Source of the DNA: Mycolicibacter senuensis
GTDB taxonomy: Bacteria; Actinomycetota; Actinomycetes; Mycobacteriales; Mycobacteriaceae
Length of the DNA stretch: 64,000 bases
Reading direction: 5' to 3'
Assembly (NCBI RefSeq): GCF_002101885.1
Contig: NZ_LQPS01000020.1
Coordinates: 1-64,000, forward strand
Shown in pieces: positions 10,133 to 18,610 of the stretch (its first letter is position 1; each line of letters begins with the position of its first letter). The notes under the pieces are model-generated. The model made no database searches. It had not been told where the DNA came from and worked only from the letters and a program-made list of their open reading frames with translations. The translations under genes were made by a program, and so were the position numbers.

Positions 10133-10696
10133 ATGCCGACCTCCCACCCCCACTCCCGCGAGATTCTCGAAGACTGGGTCGAGCGCTGGTTGCAGGCCAA
10201 CCGTGACGCCGAAGCCGCCGGCGACTGGCGCAATCTGGCCGACTTCTACACCGACGATGCCACCTACGGCTGGAATATCGGCCCCAAGGAGGACGTCATG
10301 TGCGTCGGCATCGACGAGATCCGGGACATCGCCCTGGGCCTGGAGATGGAGGGGCTGGACAACTGGCAGTACCCGTACCAGAAGGTGCTCATCGACGACA
10401 AGCAGGGCGAGATCGTCGGGTTCTGGAAACAGGTCGCGACGGACTCCGATGGAGTCGAATCGGAGATCTACGGCTTCGGCGGCAGCTGGTTTCGGCTCGC
10501 CGACAAAGACGGGCGGCCGCTCATCGAGTGGCAGCGTGACTTCTTCGACTTCGGTCACGTCCAGAAGCTCTACCTGGATCTGATGACTGCCGGCAAACTC
10601 TCCAAAGGCATGCAGAAGCGCATCGAGCGCAGCCTGGCCGGCGAGAAGCTCCCCGGCTACTACCCGCTCGGCAAGTCGCCGGTACCGCTCTGGTAG
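10133..10696 (+). CDS. NTF2/SnoaL-like protein (Rv0762c-type)
   Basis: 187 residues with the pattern of a nuclear-transport-factor-2/SnoaL cone fold (DWRNLADFYTDDATYGWNIG near the N-terminus, a GGSWFRLADKDG strand later). Such proteins are isomerases, cyclases or binding proteins for small hydrophobic molecules. It starts two bases after the ferredoxin stop, so it belongs to the cyp51 operon. No catalytic residues can be assigned with confidence. Confidence 0.65.
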   Translation: MPTSHPHSREILEDWVERWLQANRDAEAAGDWRNLADFYTDDATYGWNIGPKEDVMCVGIDEIRDIALGLEMEGLDNWQYPYQKVLIDDKQGEIVGFWKQVATDSDGVESEIYGFGGSWFRLADKDGRPLIEWQRDFFDFGHVQKLYLDLMTAGKLSKGMQKRIERSLAGEKLPGYYPLGKSPVPLW

Positions 10697-10722
10697 CCCA
10701 CAACTGACACCCAGGAGAACAC

Positions 10723-11811
10723 GTGGCCATCCGTGTCGCTCTGATCGGCACCGGCAACGCGGGGCGCATCGCCCTGCGGGGGCTGATCGGCAATCCCGCA
10801 TACGAGCTCACCGGGGTGTGGGTCTCGACGGCCGCCAAAGTGGGTCGCGACGCCGGTGAGTTGGCCGGCCTCGACGTCCATACCGGCATCGCCGCTACCG
10901 ATGACTTCGATGCGATCATCGGAGCCAAGCCGGACGCTGCTGTCTACTGCGCCATGGGGGACACCCGTCTGCCCGGCGCCCTGCGCGACGTCTGCCGGCT
11001 GCTCGCGGCGGGCATCAACGTCATCGGCACCGCGCCCGGGGTACTGCAGTACCCGTGGGGTGTCATCCCGGATAAGTTCATCACTCCCGTCGAAGATGCT
11101 GCCCGCCAGGGCAATGCGAGTGTCTACGTCAACGGCGTCGATCCCGGCTTCGTCAATGACCTGGTGCCGTTGGCGTTCGCCAGCACGTGCGAACACGTCG
11201 AGCAGATCCGCTGCCTGGAGATCGCCGACTACGCGACCTATGACGGTGCCGAGGTGATGTTCGACGTAATGGGCTTCGGCAGTCCCCTCGACGAAGTCCC
11301 GATGCTGCTGCAGCCCGGCATCTTGAGCATCGCGTGGGGCGCCGCGATGCGCGAGCTGGCCAACGGGTTGGGTGTGACCCTGGATGCCATCACCGATTCC
11401 GCTGAGCGTGAACCGGCGCCTGAGGCGTTCGACATCGCGGCCGGGCACATCCCCAAGGGCGGTGTCGCCGCACTCAAGTTCGAGATCCGCGGCATCGTCG
11501 ACGGCCATCCGCTGATCGTGGTGGAGCACGTCACCCGACTGCGCAGCGACCTGCGGCCGGACTGGGCGCAGCCGGCCCAACCGGGTGGCTCCTATCGCGT
11601 GGAGATCACCGGCGAGCCCTCGTACACCGTCGACATCCGCCCGACCAGTCGCCACGGTGACCACAACTACGCGGCGATCGCGGCCGGGGTGGGACGAGTC
11701 GTCAACGCCGTTCCCGCCGTTGTCGCAGCACCGCCGGGCATCGTCACCACATTGGACCTGCCGTTGGTCACCGGCGGCACACAGATAATCACCGAATCAT
11801 CGAAAGGCTGA
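10723..11811 (+). CDS. Dihydrodipicolinate reductase-like NAD(P)-dependent oxidoreductase
   Basis: 362 residues, GTG start with CAGGAG upstream. The N-terminal Rossmann motif IGTGNAGR (about residues 8-15) and the INVIGTAPG turn resemble DapB/amine-dehydrogenase-like oxidoreductases. The protein is longer than DapB and lysine synthesis is not implied by the neighbours. It has no counterpart I recognise in the M. tuberculosis version of this operon, so it looks like an insertion between the ferredoxin/NTF2 genes and adhB. Substrate unknown. Confidence 0.65.
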   Translation: MAIRVALIGTGNAGRIALRGLIGNPAYELTGVWVSTAAKVGRDAGELAGLDVHTGIAATDDFDAIIGAKPDAAVYCAMGDTRLPGALRDVCRLLAAGINVIGTAPGVLQYPWGVIPDKFITPVEDAARQGNASVYVNGVDPGFVNDLVPLAFASTCEHVEQIRCLEIADYATYDGAEVMFDVMGFGSPLDEVPMLLQPGILSIAWGAAMRELANGLGVTLDAITDSAEREPAPEAFDIAAGHIPKGGVAALKFEIRGIVDGHPLIVVEHVTRLRSDLRPDWAQPAQPGGSYRVEITGEPSYTVDIRPTSRHGDHNYAAIAAGVGRVVNAVPAVVAAPPGIVTTLDLPLVTGGTQIITESSKG

Positions 11812-11819
11812 GGACAGCT

Positions 11820-12560
11820 ATGGGGCGTGTCGCCGGAAAAGTAGCTCTGATCAGCGGCGGTGCGCGTGGGATGGGCGCATCTCACGCTCGCATGCTGGTC
11901 GCCGAGGGCGCCAAAGTGGTCATCGGCGACGTGCTCGACGAGGAGGGTGCGGCGCTGGCGGCCGAGCTCGGGGACGCCGCGGTCTACGTGCACCTCGACG
12001 TCCGGGACCCCGAGCAGTGGGCCGCTGCCGTGACCGCCGCCGTCGACGGGTTCGGCAAGCTGAACGTGCTGGTCAACAACGCCGGCACCGTTGCGTTGGG
12101 CTCGCTGCGCAAGTTCGACCTGGACCAGTGGCACGCCGTGATCGACGTGAACCTCAACGGCACCTTTCTCGGCATGCGGGCGGCGATCGACTCGATGATC
12201 GCCGCGGGCGGCGGATCCATCATCAACGTGTCCTCCATCGAGGGGCTGCGCGGCGCACCGATGGTGCACCCCTATGTCGCCTCGAAGTGGGCGGTGCGCG
12301 GGCTGTCCAAGTCCGCCGCCCTGGAGCTGGCGCGTCACAACATCCGGGTCAATTCGCTGCATCCGGGATTCATCCGCACCCCGATGACCGAGCATCTGCC
12401 CGAGGACATGGTCACCATCCCGCTCGGCCGGCCCGGCGAGTCAGAGGAGGTCTCCACCTTCGTGGTCTTCCTGGCCAGCGATGAGTCCTCTTATGCCACC
12501 GGTTCGGAGTTCGTCATGGACGGCGGTCTGGTCACCGACGTGCCGCACAAAACCGGTTGA
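11820..12560 (+). CDS. 3-alpha/20-beta-hydroxysteroid dehydrogenase-like SDR (FabG3-type)
   Basis: 246-residue classical SDR. The block SGGARGMGASH, the INVSSIEGL segment with catalytic Ser, the YVASK motif and LASDESSYATG closely parallel M. tuberculosis Rv2002 (FabG3), an NADH-dependent 20-beta-hydroxysteroid dehydrogenase. It is eight bases after the reductase gene. It likely interconverts a hydroxyl and keto group on a steroid or similar lipid; the assignment to steroids rests on family resemblance. Confidence 0.75.
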   Translation: MGRVAGKVALISGGARGMGASHARMLVAEGAKVVIGDVLDEEGAALAAELGDAAVYVHLDVRDPEQWAAAVTAAVDGFGKLNVLVNNAGTVALGSLRKFDLDQWHAVIDVNLNGTFLGMRAAIDSMIAAGGGSIINVSSIEGLRGAPMVHPYVASKWAVRGLSKSAALELARHNIRVNSLHPGFIRTPMTEHLPEDMVTIPLGRPGESEEVSTFVVFLASDESSYATGSEFVMDGGLVTDVPHKTG

Positions 12561-12583
12561 CATCAGGTCATACACGCTACCAT
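12557..12583 (+). promoter_or_regulatory. Promoter of the uORF-CYP125 unit, inside an inverted repeat
   Basis: TTGACA (12557-12562) and TACCAT (12578-12583), 15 bases apart, place a start site at 12590-12591, the A of an ATG. An inverted repeat GTCATAC (12567-12573)/GTATGAC (12589-12595) flanks the -10 box and could be an operator. Confidence 0.45.
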
Positions 12584-12590
12584 CGTGCGT

Positions 12591-12641
12591 ATGACCGACG
12601 ACCGGATTGCCGGCCCCGACAACCAGAGGTGTTCGTCTTGA
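12591..12641 (+). CDS. Leaderless 16-codon upstream ORF overlapping the P450 start
   Basis: ATG 12591 lies seven bases after the -10 box. The ORF encodes 16 residues (MTDDRIAGPDNQRCSS) and its TGA stop (12639-12641) overlaps the TTG start of the CYP125-family gene (TTGA), a translational-coupling arrangement. There is a single cysteine near the end. Whether it is a functional peptide or only a coupling device cannot be told from sequence. Confidence 0.4.
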   Translation: MTDDRIAGPDNQRCSS

Positions 12642-13879
12642 CATCAACCCAATCAGCCTGTCCGTTCGGCGCCGGTTTCGATTTCACCGATCCGGACGTC
12701 CTGTTGCACGGCATGCCGATCGCCCAGTTCGCCGAGTTGCGCAAGACGGCGCCGGTCTGGTGGAACGAGCAGGCTCCGGGCAGCAACATCTTTGATGACG
12801 GCGGCTACTGGGTGATCAGCAAACACCAACACATCAAAGAGATCTCACGCGACAACGATGTGTGGTCGACGAACACCAAGGGCGCGGTGATGCGGCTGCC
12901 CGAAGGTGTCACCGCTGACCAGTTGGAACTGACCAAGGCACTGCTGATCAACCACGACCCGCCCGAGCACACCCGGCTGCGCAAGCTGGTGTCGCGATTG
13001 TTCACGCCGCGTTCGGTGGGTGCGCTGGAGGAGAAACTGGCGCATTCGGCACGCGACATCGTTGCGGCGGCCGCCGAGAAGGCCACCGGCAACTTTGTCG
13101 ATGACATCGCGATGAAGCTGCCACTGTTGGCGATCGCCGATCTGATCGGGGTGCCGGAGGCCGATCGGGAGAAGTTGTTTCACTGGACCAACTCGATCAT
13201 GAACACCGATGACCCCGACTTCGACTCCGATCCGGCCATGGCCAACGCCGAACTGATGGGCTACGCCTACACGATGGCCGAGGAGCGCCGCCACTGCCCG
13301 GCCGATGACATCGTCACGCGGCTGGTCCAGGCCGACATGGACGGCGAATCACTCGGCGAGACCGAGTTCGCGTTCTTCGTGATCCTGTTGGCGGTGGCGG
13401 GCAACGAGACCACCCGCAACGCCATGACGCACGGCATCAACGCCTTCGCGGAGAACCCCGATCAGTGGGAGCTCTACAAGCGGGAGCGACCCGAGACCGC
13501 CGTCGACGAGATCGTCCGCTGGGCCACCCCGGTGCACTGCTTCCAGCGCACCGCCAAGATTGACACCGAGATCGGTGGGGTGCCCATCGGGCAGGGACAG
13601 CGGGTCGGCCTGTTCTACAGTTCGGCCAATTTCGACGAAGAGGTCTTCGAGCGGCCCTTCGCTTTCGACATCCTGCGTGACCCCAATCCGCATCTGGCGT
13701 TCGGCGGGCAGGGTACGCACTACTGCATCGGCGCGAACCTGGCCCGCATGGAGATCCGGTTGATGTTCGACGAGATCGCCAACCAGCTACCAGACATCAC
13801 CAAACTGGCTGAGCCGCAACGGCTCCGTTCGGGCTGGATCAACGGGGTCAAAGACCTACAGGTCTCCTACCACGGGTAG
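12638..13879 (+). CDS. cyp125: Cytochrome P450, CYP125 family (steroid C26/27 oxidase-like)
   Basis: 413-residue P450. The opening GAGFDFTDPD, the LFHWTNSIMN segment, the I-helix AGNETTRNAM, ExxR region and heme loop FGGQGTHYCIGANLAR parallel CYP125A1, which hydroxylates the terminal side-chain carbon of cholesterol/cholest-4-en-3-one. A TTG start at 12638 is chosen because AGAGG (12625-12629) is eight bases upstream; no good ATG exists. It lacks the long N-terminus of CYP125A1. It sits outside the KstR-controlled block, so it may be a paralogue with a different inducer. Confidence 0.82.
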   Translation: MTSTQSACPFGAGFDFTDPDVLLHGMPIAQFAELRKTAPVWWNEQAPGSNIFDDGGYWVISKHQHIKEISRDNDVWSTNTKGAVMRLPEGVTADQLELTKALLINHDPPEHTRLRKLVSRLFTPRSVGALEEKLAHSARDIVAAAAEKATGNFVDDIAMKLPLLAIADLIGVPEADREKLFHWTNSIMNTDDPDFDSDPAMANAELMGYAYTMAEERRHCPADDIVTRLVQADMDGESLGETEFAFFVILLAVAGNETTRNAMTHGINAFAENPDQWELYKRERPETAVDEIVRWATPVHCFQRTAKIDTEIGGVPIGQGQRVGLFYSSANFDEEVFERPFAFDILRDPNPHLAFGGQGTHYCIGANLARMEIRLMFDEIANQLPDITKLAEPQRLRSGWINGVKDLQVSYHG

Positions 13880-14034
13880 GCCCACCCGGTGGCAATCGGT
13901 CTATCAGACGGTTGGTCGGGAGGCCCTTTCCCCCGGCCTGGGACGGGCTATAGGCTGCGACGAGTGGGCTGCCCGGAGTCCCGAGCCAGGCCCGGGGACG
14001 TTTCCGGATATTCGAGAATGAAAGCAGGTTCGTG

Positions 14035-15162
14035 GTGAAGACAAAGGGTGCGTTGCTCTGGGAGTTCAACAAGCCGTGGTCGGTCGAGGAGATCGAGATC
14101 GGCGACCCCCAGAAGGACGAGGTCAAGATCCAGATGGAGGCGGCCGGCATGTGCCACTCCGACCACCACCTGATGACCGGCAGCATCCCGATGGCCGGCT
14201 TCCCCGTCCTGGGCGGACACGAGGGCGCGGGCATCGTCACCGAGGTCGGTCCCGGCGTGGAGGACATCGCTCCCGGCGACCACGTGGTGCTGTCCTTCAT
14301 TCCGTCCTGCGGTAGCTGTCCGACCTGCCAGGCCGGGATGCGCAACCTCTGCGACCTGGGCGCGGGCCTGCTCAACGGCGTGGCGGTCAGCGACGGCACC
14401 TTCCGCGTCACGGCCCGTGGCCAGGGCGTGTACCCGATGACGCTGCTGGGCACCTTTTCGCCGTGGATGGTGGTGCACAAGACCTCGGTGGTGAAGATCG
14501 ACCCGGCCATCCCGTTCGAGGTGGCCTGCCTGGTGGGCTGCGGTGTCACCACCGGTTACGGCTCGTCGGTGCGCACCGCCGACATCCGTCCCGGCGACGA
14601 CGTCGCGATCGTCGGCGTCGGCGGGGTGGGCATGTCCGCCCTGCAGGGCGCGGTCAATGCCGGCGCCCGCAATATCTTCGTCATCGACCCGATCGAGTGG
14701 AAGCGTGACCAGGCGCTGAAGTTCGGTGCCACGCACGTCTATCCGGAGATCAATGCGGCCATGGGCGGCATCATGGAGGTCACCGCCGGACTGATGGCCA
14801 AGAAGGTGATCGTCACCGTCGGTGAGGTGCACGGCACCGACGTCGACAACTACATGATCCTGACCGCCAAGGGCGGCACCTGCGTGCTCACCGCGATGGG
14901 CAGCATGCTCGACAATCAGGTCACACTCAACCTGGCGATGCTGACACTGCTGCAGAAGAACCTGCAGGGCACCATCTTCGGCGGCGGCAACCCGCAGTAC
15001 GACATCCCCCAGCTGCTGTCGATGTACACGGCCGGCAAGCTGAACCTGGATGACATGGTGACCCGCCAGTACCGACTCGAGCAGATCAACGAGGGCTACC
15101 AGGACATGCTCGATGGCAAGAACATCCGCGGCATCATCCGCTACACCGACGCTGACCGCTAA
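14035..15162 (+). CDS. adhB: Zinc alcohol dehydrogenase, NDMA-dependent type (Rv0761c AdhB-like)
   Basis: 375-residue medium-chain alcohol dehydrogenase. The catalytic zinc site is suggested by GMCHSDHH and GGHEGAG; the structural zinc cysteines are in SCGSCPTCQ with RNLC. The Rossmann motif VGVGGVG follows near residue 200. GTG 14035 is used instead of 14032 because it aligns with the mycobacterial AdhB N-terminus (KTKGAL). Together with the aldehyde dehydrogenase at the other end of the locus it could oxidise P450-derived alcohols to acids. Confidence 0.87.
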   Translation: MKTKGALLWEFNKPWSVEEIEIGDPQKDEVKIQMEAAGMCHSDHHLMTGSIPMAGFPVLGGHEGAGIVTEVGPGVEDIAPGDHVVLSFIPSCGSCPTCQAGMRNLCDLGAGLLNGVAVSDGTFRVTARGQGVYPMTLLGTFSPWMVVHKTSVVKIDPAIPFEVACLVGCGVTTGYGSSVRTADIRPGDDVAIVGVGGVGMSALQGAVNAGARNIFVIDPIEWKRDQALKFGATHVYPEINAAMGGIMEVTAGLMAKKVIVTVGEVHGTDVDNYMILTAKGGTCVLTAMGSMLDNQVTLNLAMLTLLQKNLQGTIFGGGNPQYDIPQLLSMYTAGKLNLDDMVTRQYRLEQINEGYQDMLDGKNIRGIIRYTDADR

Positions 15163-15168
15163 GGCCAA

Positions 15169-15213
15169 TTGATGCGATGAAGGGGCGGGGCCTCCGCTCC
15201 TTCATCGCATCAA
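15169..15213. terminator. Strong bidirectional hairpin between adhB and the YceI gene
   Basis: Perfect 15-bp arms TTGATGCGATGAAGG (15169-15183) and CCTTCATCGCATCAA (15199-15213). Inner bases extend the stem by about five more pairs (including one G-U), leaving a tiny loop. There is no T-tract. It lies between convergent stops at 15162 and 15222, as expected for a mycobacterial I-shaped terminator. Confidence 0.8.
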
Positions 15214-15221
15214 CGCCGAGA

Positions 15222-15752
15222 CTAGTCCTTGCGGAACACCACGCTGGCCTTCAGCTTGGTCTTGTTTCCGACCATGCCCAGAAAATTGCCCTCGACTGCG
15301 AACTGCTTGCGGGTGACGGTCGTCTCGGTGGTCAGCCGCACGCCACCGTCGCCGAGCGGAGTTATGTCGACCTTCAGGGGCAGCGGGCCGGTGATGCCCT
15401 TGACGGTCAGGTCAGCGTTCAGCCGGGCCGCGTCACCACCGGCCGGCTCCCCGCTCTTGACCACGATGGTGATGTCTGGGTAGCGGTCGGTGTCGAAGAA
15501 ATTCGACCGCCGCAGGTCATGGTCGCGGGTGCCCAGGCCGGTGTCGATCGAGGCGGCCTTGATATCGATACGGCCCGACACGGTCTTGGCGTCCTTGATC
15601 TCGCCGCTGCCAGAGAAATCGGTGAAAGCGCCACGCACTTTCAGCGCGCCCCACATCGTGCCGTTCTCGAACCGGATGCTCGACTGCTCGGTATCGAGGC
15701 TCCAAACGCCGACCGCCTCGGGACTGCTGAGAAATGTTGTGACAGCTGACAT
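15222..15752 (-). CDS. YceI-like family protein
   Basis: 176 residues with the lipocalin-like YceI barrel pattern (GVWSLDTEQSSIRF near the N-terminus; SGRIDIKAASIDTG and RRSNFFDTDRYPDI in the middle; LTVKGITGPLPL later). Family members bind isoprenoid-like lipids. ATG 15752 is chosen for the GGAGATGAG just upstream. No signal peptide is visible, so this member is probably cytosolic, unlike E. coli YceI. Its promoter may include TATTAT (complement of 15811-15816). Confidence 0.8.
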   Translation of the reverse strand: MSAVTTFLSSPEAVGVWSLDTEQSSIRFENGTMWGALKVRGAFTDFSGSGEIKDAKTVSGRIDIKAASIDTGLGTRDHDLRRSNFFDTDRYPDITIVVKSGEPAGGDAARLNADLTVKGITGPLPLKVDITPLGDGGVRLTTETTVTRKQFAVEGNFLGMVGNKTKLKASVVFRKD

Positions 15753-15851
15753 CTCATCTCCTCTACCTGTGGCGTGACGAGCACCCGCCAGGGGCACCAG
15801 CTCGCCTTCGATAATACGCAGCTACGCCCGCTAAATCCGGCACTCGGCGCA

Positions 15852-15857
15852 TATGCT
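15852..15857 (+). promoter_or_regulatory. -10 box of a leaderless HIT-gene transcript
   Basis: TATGCT fits TANNNT and stands seven bases before ATG 15865, which would be the transcription start. Confidence 0.45.
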
Positions 15858-15864
15858 GAAGTTC

Positions 15865-16269
15865 ATGAGCACTGTCTTCACCAAGATCATCAACCGGGAA
15901 CTGCCGGGTCGGTTCGTCTACGAGGACGAGGACGTCGTCGGTTTCCTGACCATCGAGCCGATGACGCAAGGCCACACCCTGGTGGTGCCTCGCGCCGAGA
16001 TCGACCACTGGCAGGACATTGACAGCGCGGCGCTCAGCAAGGCGATGGCCGTGGCACAGCGAATCGGCAAGGCGGTATGTCGGGCGTTCGACACCGAGCG
16101 CGCCGGAATGATCATCGCCGGCCTGGAGGTTCCGCACCTGCACATCCACGTCTTTCCGACGCGCAGCCTGTCCGATTTCGGCTTCGCCGGCGTGGACCGC
16201 AATCCGTCCCCGGAGTCCCTCGACGAGGCGCAGGCCAAAATCAAGGCTGCACTAGCCGAGATCCTTTGA
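15865..16269 (+). CDS. HIT-family nucleotide hydrolase/transferase (Rv0759c-type)
   Basis: 134-residue histidine-triad protein with the active-site motif HLHIHVFP (HxHxH) near residue 95 and the upstream segment [13 protein letters not shown] enzymes hydrolyse AMP-linked or dinucleoside substrates. ATG 15865 is preferred over 15853 because a TANNNT box at leaderless spacing precedes it. It is convergent with phoR (three bases between the stops), the order seen beside phoPR in M. tuberculosis. Confidence 0.87.
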   Translation: MSTVFTKIINRELPGRFVYEDEDVVGFLTIEPMTQGHTLVVPRAEIDHWQDIDSAALSKAMAVAQRIGKAVCRAFDTERAGMIIAGLEVPHLHIHVFPTRSLSDFGFAGVDRNPSPESLDEAQAKIKAALAEIL

Positions 16270-16272
16270 CAC

Positions 16273-17736
16273 TCAGCTGATCTCGATTGGCAGGTCTGCC
16301 GGTGGGGTCGCCGTTTCGGCAAGCCGCGGTACTGCGACCCGAAAGGTGCAACCCTGACCGGGTGGCGAGCTCACGGTGACGGTGCCGTGGTGGGCACGAA
16401 TCAACGAGTCGACGATCGAGAGTCCCAGACCGGTGCCGCCACTGGTACGCGCTCGCGACGAGTCGGTGCGGAAGAAGCGCTCGAAGGCCCGCTGTACGTC
16501 CTGTTCGCTCATCCCGGGCCCCTGGTCGACGACCTCGAGGATCGCGTCGGCGCCGTCGGTCCCGACCCGCACGGTGATCGCGGCGTCGTCCGGGGTGTGC
16601 TCCAGCGCGTTGGACATGAGATTGCTCAGCACCTGACGCAGCCGGGCATCGTCACCGAGCACCTCGGGAGTGCCGGGGCCGTCGAAGACCTCCAGTTCGA
16701 TCGCGCGTTCCGGCGCGATCGCCCGGGCGTCGTGCACCGCGTCGGTTGCCAGCGCCAGCAGGTCGACCCAACGCCGGTCCAGCGGCCGCTGGGCATCCAT
16801 CCTGGCCAGCAGCAGCAGATCCTCCACGAGCAGTCCCATCCGGCGGGCTTCGCTCTCGATGCGCGACATCAGCAGCTCGACGTCACGGGCCGCGCCCTGC
16901 CGGTACAACTCCGCGAAGCCGCGGATCGTGGTCAATGGGGTGCGTAGCTCGTGGCTGGCGTCGGTGATGAACCGGCGCATCCGCTCCTCGGAGACGCGCG
17001 CGTTGTCCGCCGAAGCGATCGAGGACGCCACCGCCTGCTGAATCTGCGCCAGCATGCCGTTGAGCGCGAGCGAGAGACGTCCGACTTCGGTGCGTGGATC
17101 ACGCTCGGGCACGCGGCGGTCCAACTGGCCGGCGGCGATCGCCGCCGCGGTCCGCTCGACCTCGGCCAACGGGCGCAGGCTGCGGTTGACCACCAGGTAT
17201 CCGGCGGCGCCGAGCACCACCAGCACCCCGACACCGATCGCCACCCGCGACCATGCCAGGTAGCGCAGCGTGGCCCGCGGGTCCGACAGGTCCCTGGCCA
17301 CCGTGATCAGCCTGCCGTTCTCACCGTGCACCGACAGTGCCCGCCACTGCACGCCCGACCCGTCGACCGAGCCGATCGTGACCGGTATCGACCCCACGTC
17401 GTTGTCCGGTGGCAACTGCGGCTCGGCGTTCTGGTCGTTGACGACGGTCCAGACGCTGCCGTTGGGGTCGACGTCGCGAACGTAGAAGCTCGTCGGCGGC
17501 CGGCCGGGGTTGGGATCCTCGTCCGCCTTCGGCGGGTGCCGCCCACGCTGCTCGAGCGCCCAGCCGTGGGCCGCGTCGATCAGGGTGGCGTCGATCCGGC
17601 TGATCAGCCGGTGCCGCAGGATGGTGGTCACGGCGTATCCCTGTGCCAGCAAGCCGATGGCCACCATGGCCAGGGTGGCGGCGACCAGGCTGACACGCAG
17701 GGGCAGGATGCCGCGCGGGGGTTTCGCCATCCCCAT
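16273..17736 (-). CDS. phoR: PhoR sensor histidine kinase
   Basis: 487 residues. Membrane segment 1 (about residues 14-36), a periplasmic sensor region, membrane segment 2 (about 150-172), HAMP, then HisKA with SHELRTPLTTIRGFAELYRQG, and HATPase_c with GMSEQD and GTGLGLSIVDSL. It phosphorylates PhoP in response to an envelope or acid signal; the PhoPR system controls cell-envelope lipids and ESX-1-related functions in M. tuberculosis. The sensor loop diverges more than the kinase core. ATG 17736 (AGGA nine bases upstream) or 17730 are both possible starts. Confidence 0.92.
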   Translation of the reverse strand: MGMAKPPRGILPLRVSLVAATLAMVAIGLLAQGYAVTTILRHRLISRIDATLIDAAHGWALEQRGRHPPKADEDPNPGRPPTSFYVRDVDPNGSVWTVVNDQNAEPQLPPDNDVGSIPVTIGSVDGSGVQWRALSVHGENGRLITVARDLSDPRATLRYLAWSRVAIGVGVLVVLGAAGYLVVNRSLRPLAEVERTAAAIAAGQLDRRVPERDPRTEVGRLSLALNGMLAQIQQAVASSIASADNARVSEERMRRFITDASHELRTPLTTIRGFAELYRQGAARDVELLMSRIESEARRMGLLVEDLLLLARMDAQRPLDRRWVDLLALATDAVHDARAIAPERAIELEVFDGPGTPEVLGDDARLRQVLSNLMSNALEHTPDDAAITVRVGTDGADAILEVVDQGPGMSEQDVQRAFERFFRTDSSRARTSGGTGLGLSIVDSLIRAHHGTVTVSSPPGQGCTFRVAVPRLAETATPPADLPIEIS

Positions 17737-17782
17737 ATCTTTCGTCCTATATCCCGTTCCCGGCAATCACCGGCGGCATCCG

Positions 17783-18502
17783 CTAGCGCGGTTCGCGCAA
17801 CACATAGCCGACTCCGCGCAGGGTGTGCAGCAGTCGCTTCTCGCCGGTGTCGATCTTGCGCCGCAGATAGGAGACGTAGGACTCCACCACATTGACGTCG
17901 CCACCGAAGTCGTAGCGCCAGACGTGGTCGAGGATCTTCGGCTTGCTCAGCACCGTGCCGGCATTGATCACGAAATAACGCAGCAGGGTGAACTCGGTGG
18001 GCGACAACGACACCGGCTGACCGGCCTTCCACACCTCGTGGGTGTCCTCATCGAGTTCGATGTCGGCGAAGGTCAGGCGCGAGTTGCGTGGCTCACCGGC
18101 GCCCTTGCCGGCCCGACGCAGGATGACCCGCAGCCGGGCCACCACCTCCTCAAGGCTGAACGGCTTGGTCACGTAGTCGTCGCCGCCGAGGGTCAGACCG
18201 GTGATCTTGTCCTGCAACGAGTCACGCGCGGTCAGGAACAGCGCCGGGGCGTCGATACCGTCGGCGCGCAGCCGGCGCAGTACACCGAACCCGTCCATCC
18301 CCGGCATCATCACGTCCAGGATCACCGCGTCCGGCCGGACCTCGCGCGCCCGGTCCAGGGCCGCCGGCCCGCTGGATGCGGTGTAGACCTCGAACCCTTG
18401 AAATTTCAAGCTGACCGACAACAGCTCGACGATGTTGGTCTCGTCATCGACGACCAGGACGCGGGCCTCGGGTGCGGCGTCTTGCGCAGCTGTTGCTCCC
18501 AT
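17783..18502 (-). CDS. phoP: PhoP response regulator
   Basis: 239 residues: receiver domain (VLVVDDE, phospho-acceptor in LDVMMPGMDG, Lys in VTKPF) and OmpR-type winged helix ending in RGVGYVLREPR. From VLVVDDE onward it is nearly identical to M. tuberculosis PhoP; only the first residues differ. ATG 18502 (GGGAGG upstream) is preferred. The longer frame to 18565 would need a TTG start and would run through the probable PhoP box. It is followed by phoR 46 bases downstream on the same strand. Confidence 0.93.
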   Translation of the reverse strand: MGATAAQDAAPEARVLVVDDETNIVELLSVSLKFQGFEVYTASSGPAALDRAREVRPDAVILDVMMPGMDGFGVLRRLRADGIDAPALFLTARDSLQDKITGLTLGGDDYVTKPFSLEEVVARLRVILRRAGKGAGEPRNSRLTFADIELDEDTHEVWKAGQPVSLSPTEFTLLRYFVINAGTVLSKPKILDHVWRYDFGGDVNVVESYVSYLRRKIDTGEKRLLHTLRGVGYVLREPR

Positions 18503-18546
18503 GGAGTTAATTCCCTCCCGAATGGGTGAAAACAAACTGGAAACCA

Positions 18547-18564
18547 GCTGTGTGTTTGTTGTCA
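18547..18564 (-). promoter_or_regulatory. Candidate PhoP box upstream of phoP (autoregulation)
   Basis: Read in the phoP direction, TGACAAC-N4-ACACAGC resembles the PhoP direct repeat TCACAGC-N4-TCACAGC (11 of 14 positions). It lies 45-62 bases before ATG 18502, where PhoP autoregulation is known in M. tuberculosis. Confidence 0.4.
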
Positions 18565-18598
18565 ATCAAACTACCTGATATCGGGGGTGAATCGCCCC

Positions 18599-18604
18599 TA
18601 CACT
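18599..18604 (+). promoter_or_regulatory. -10 box of a leaderless transcript
   Basis: TACACT fits TANNNT and is six bases before ATG 18611, so transcription should begin at the start codon. Confidence 0.45.
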
Positions 18605-18610
18605 AGCCTG

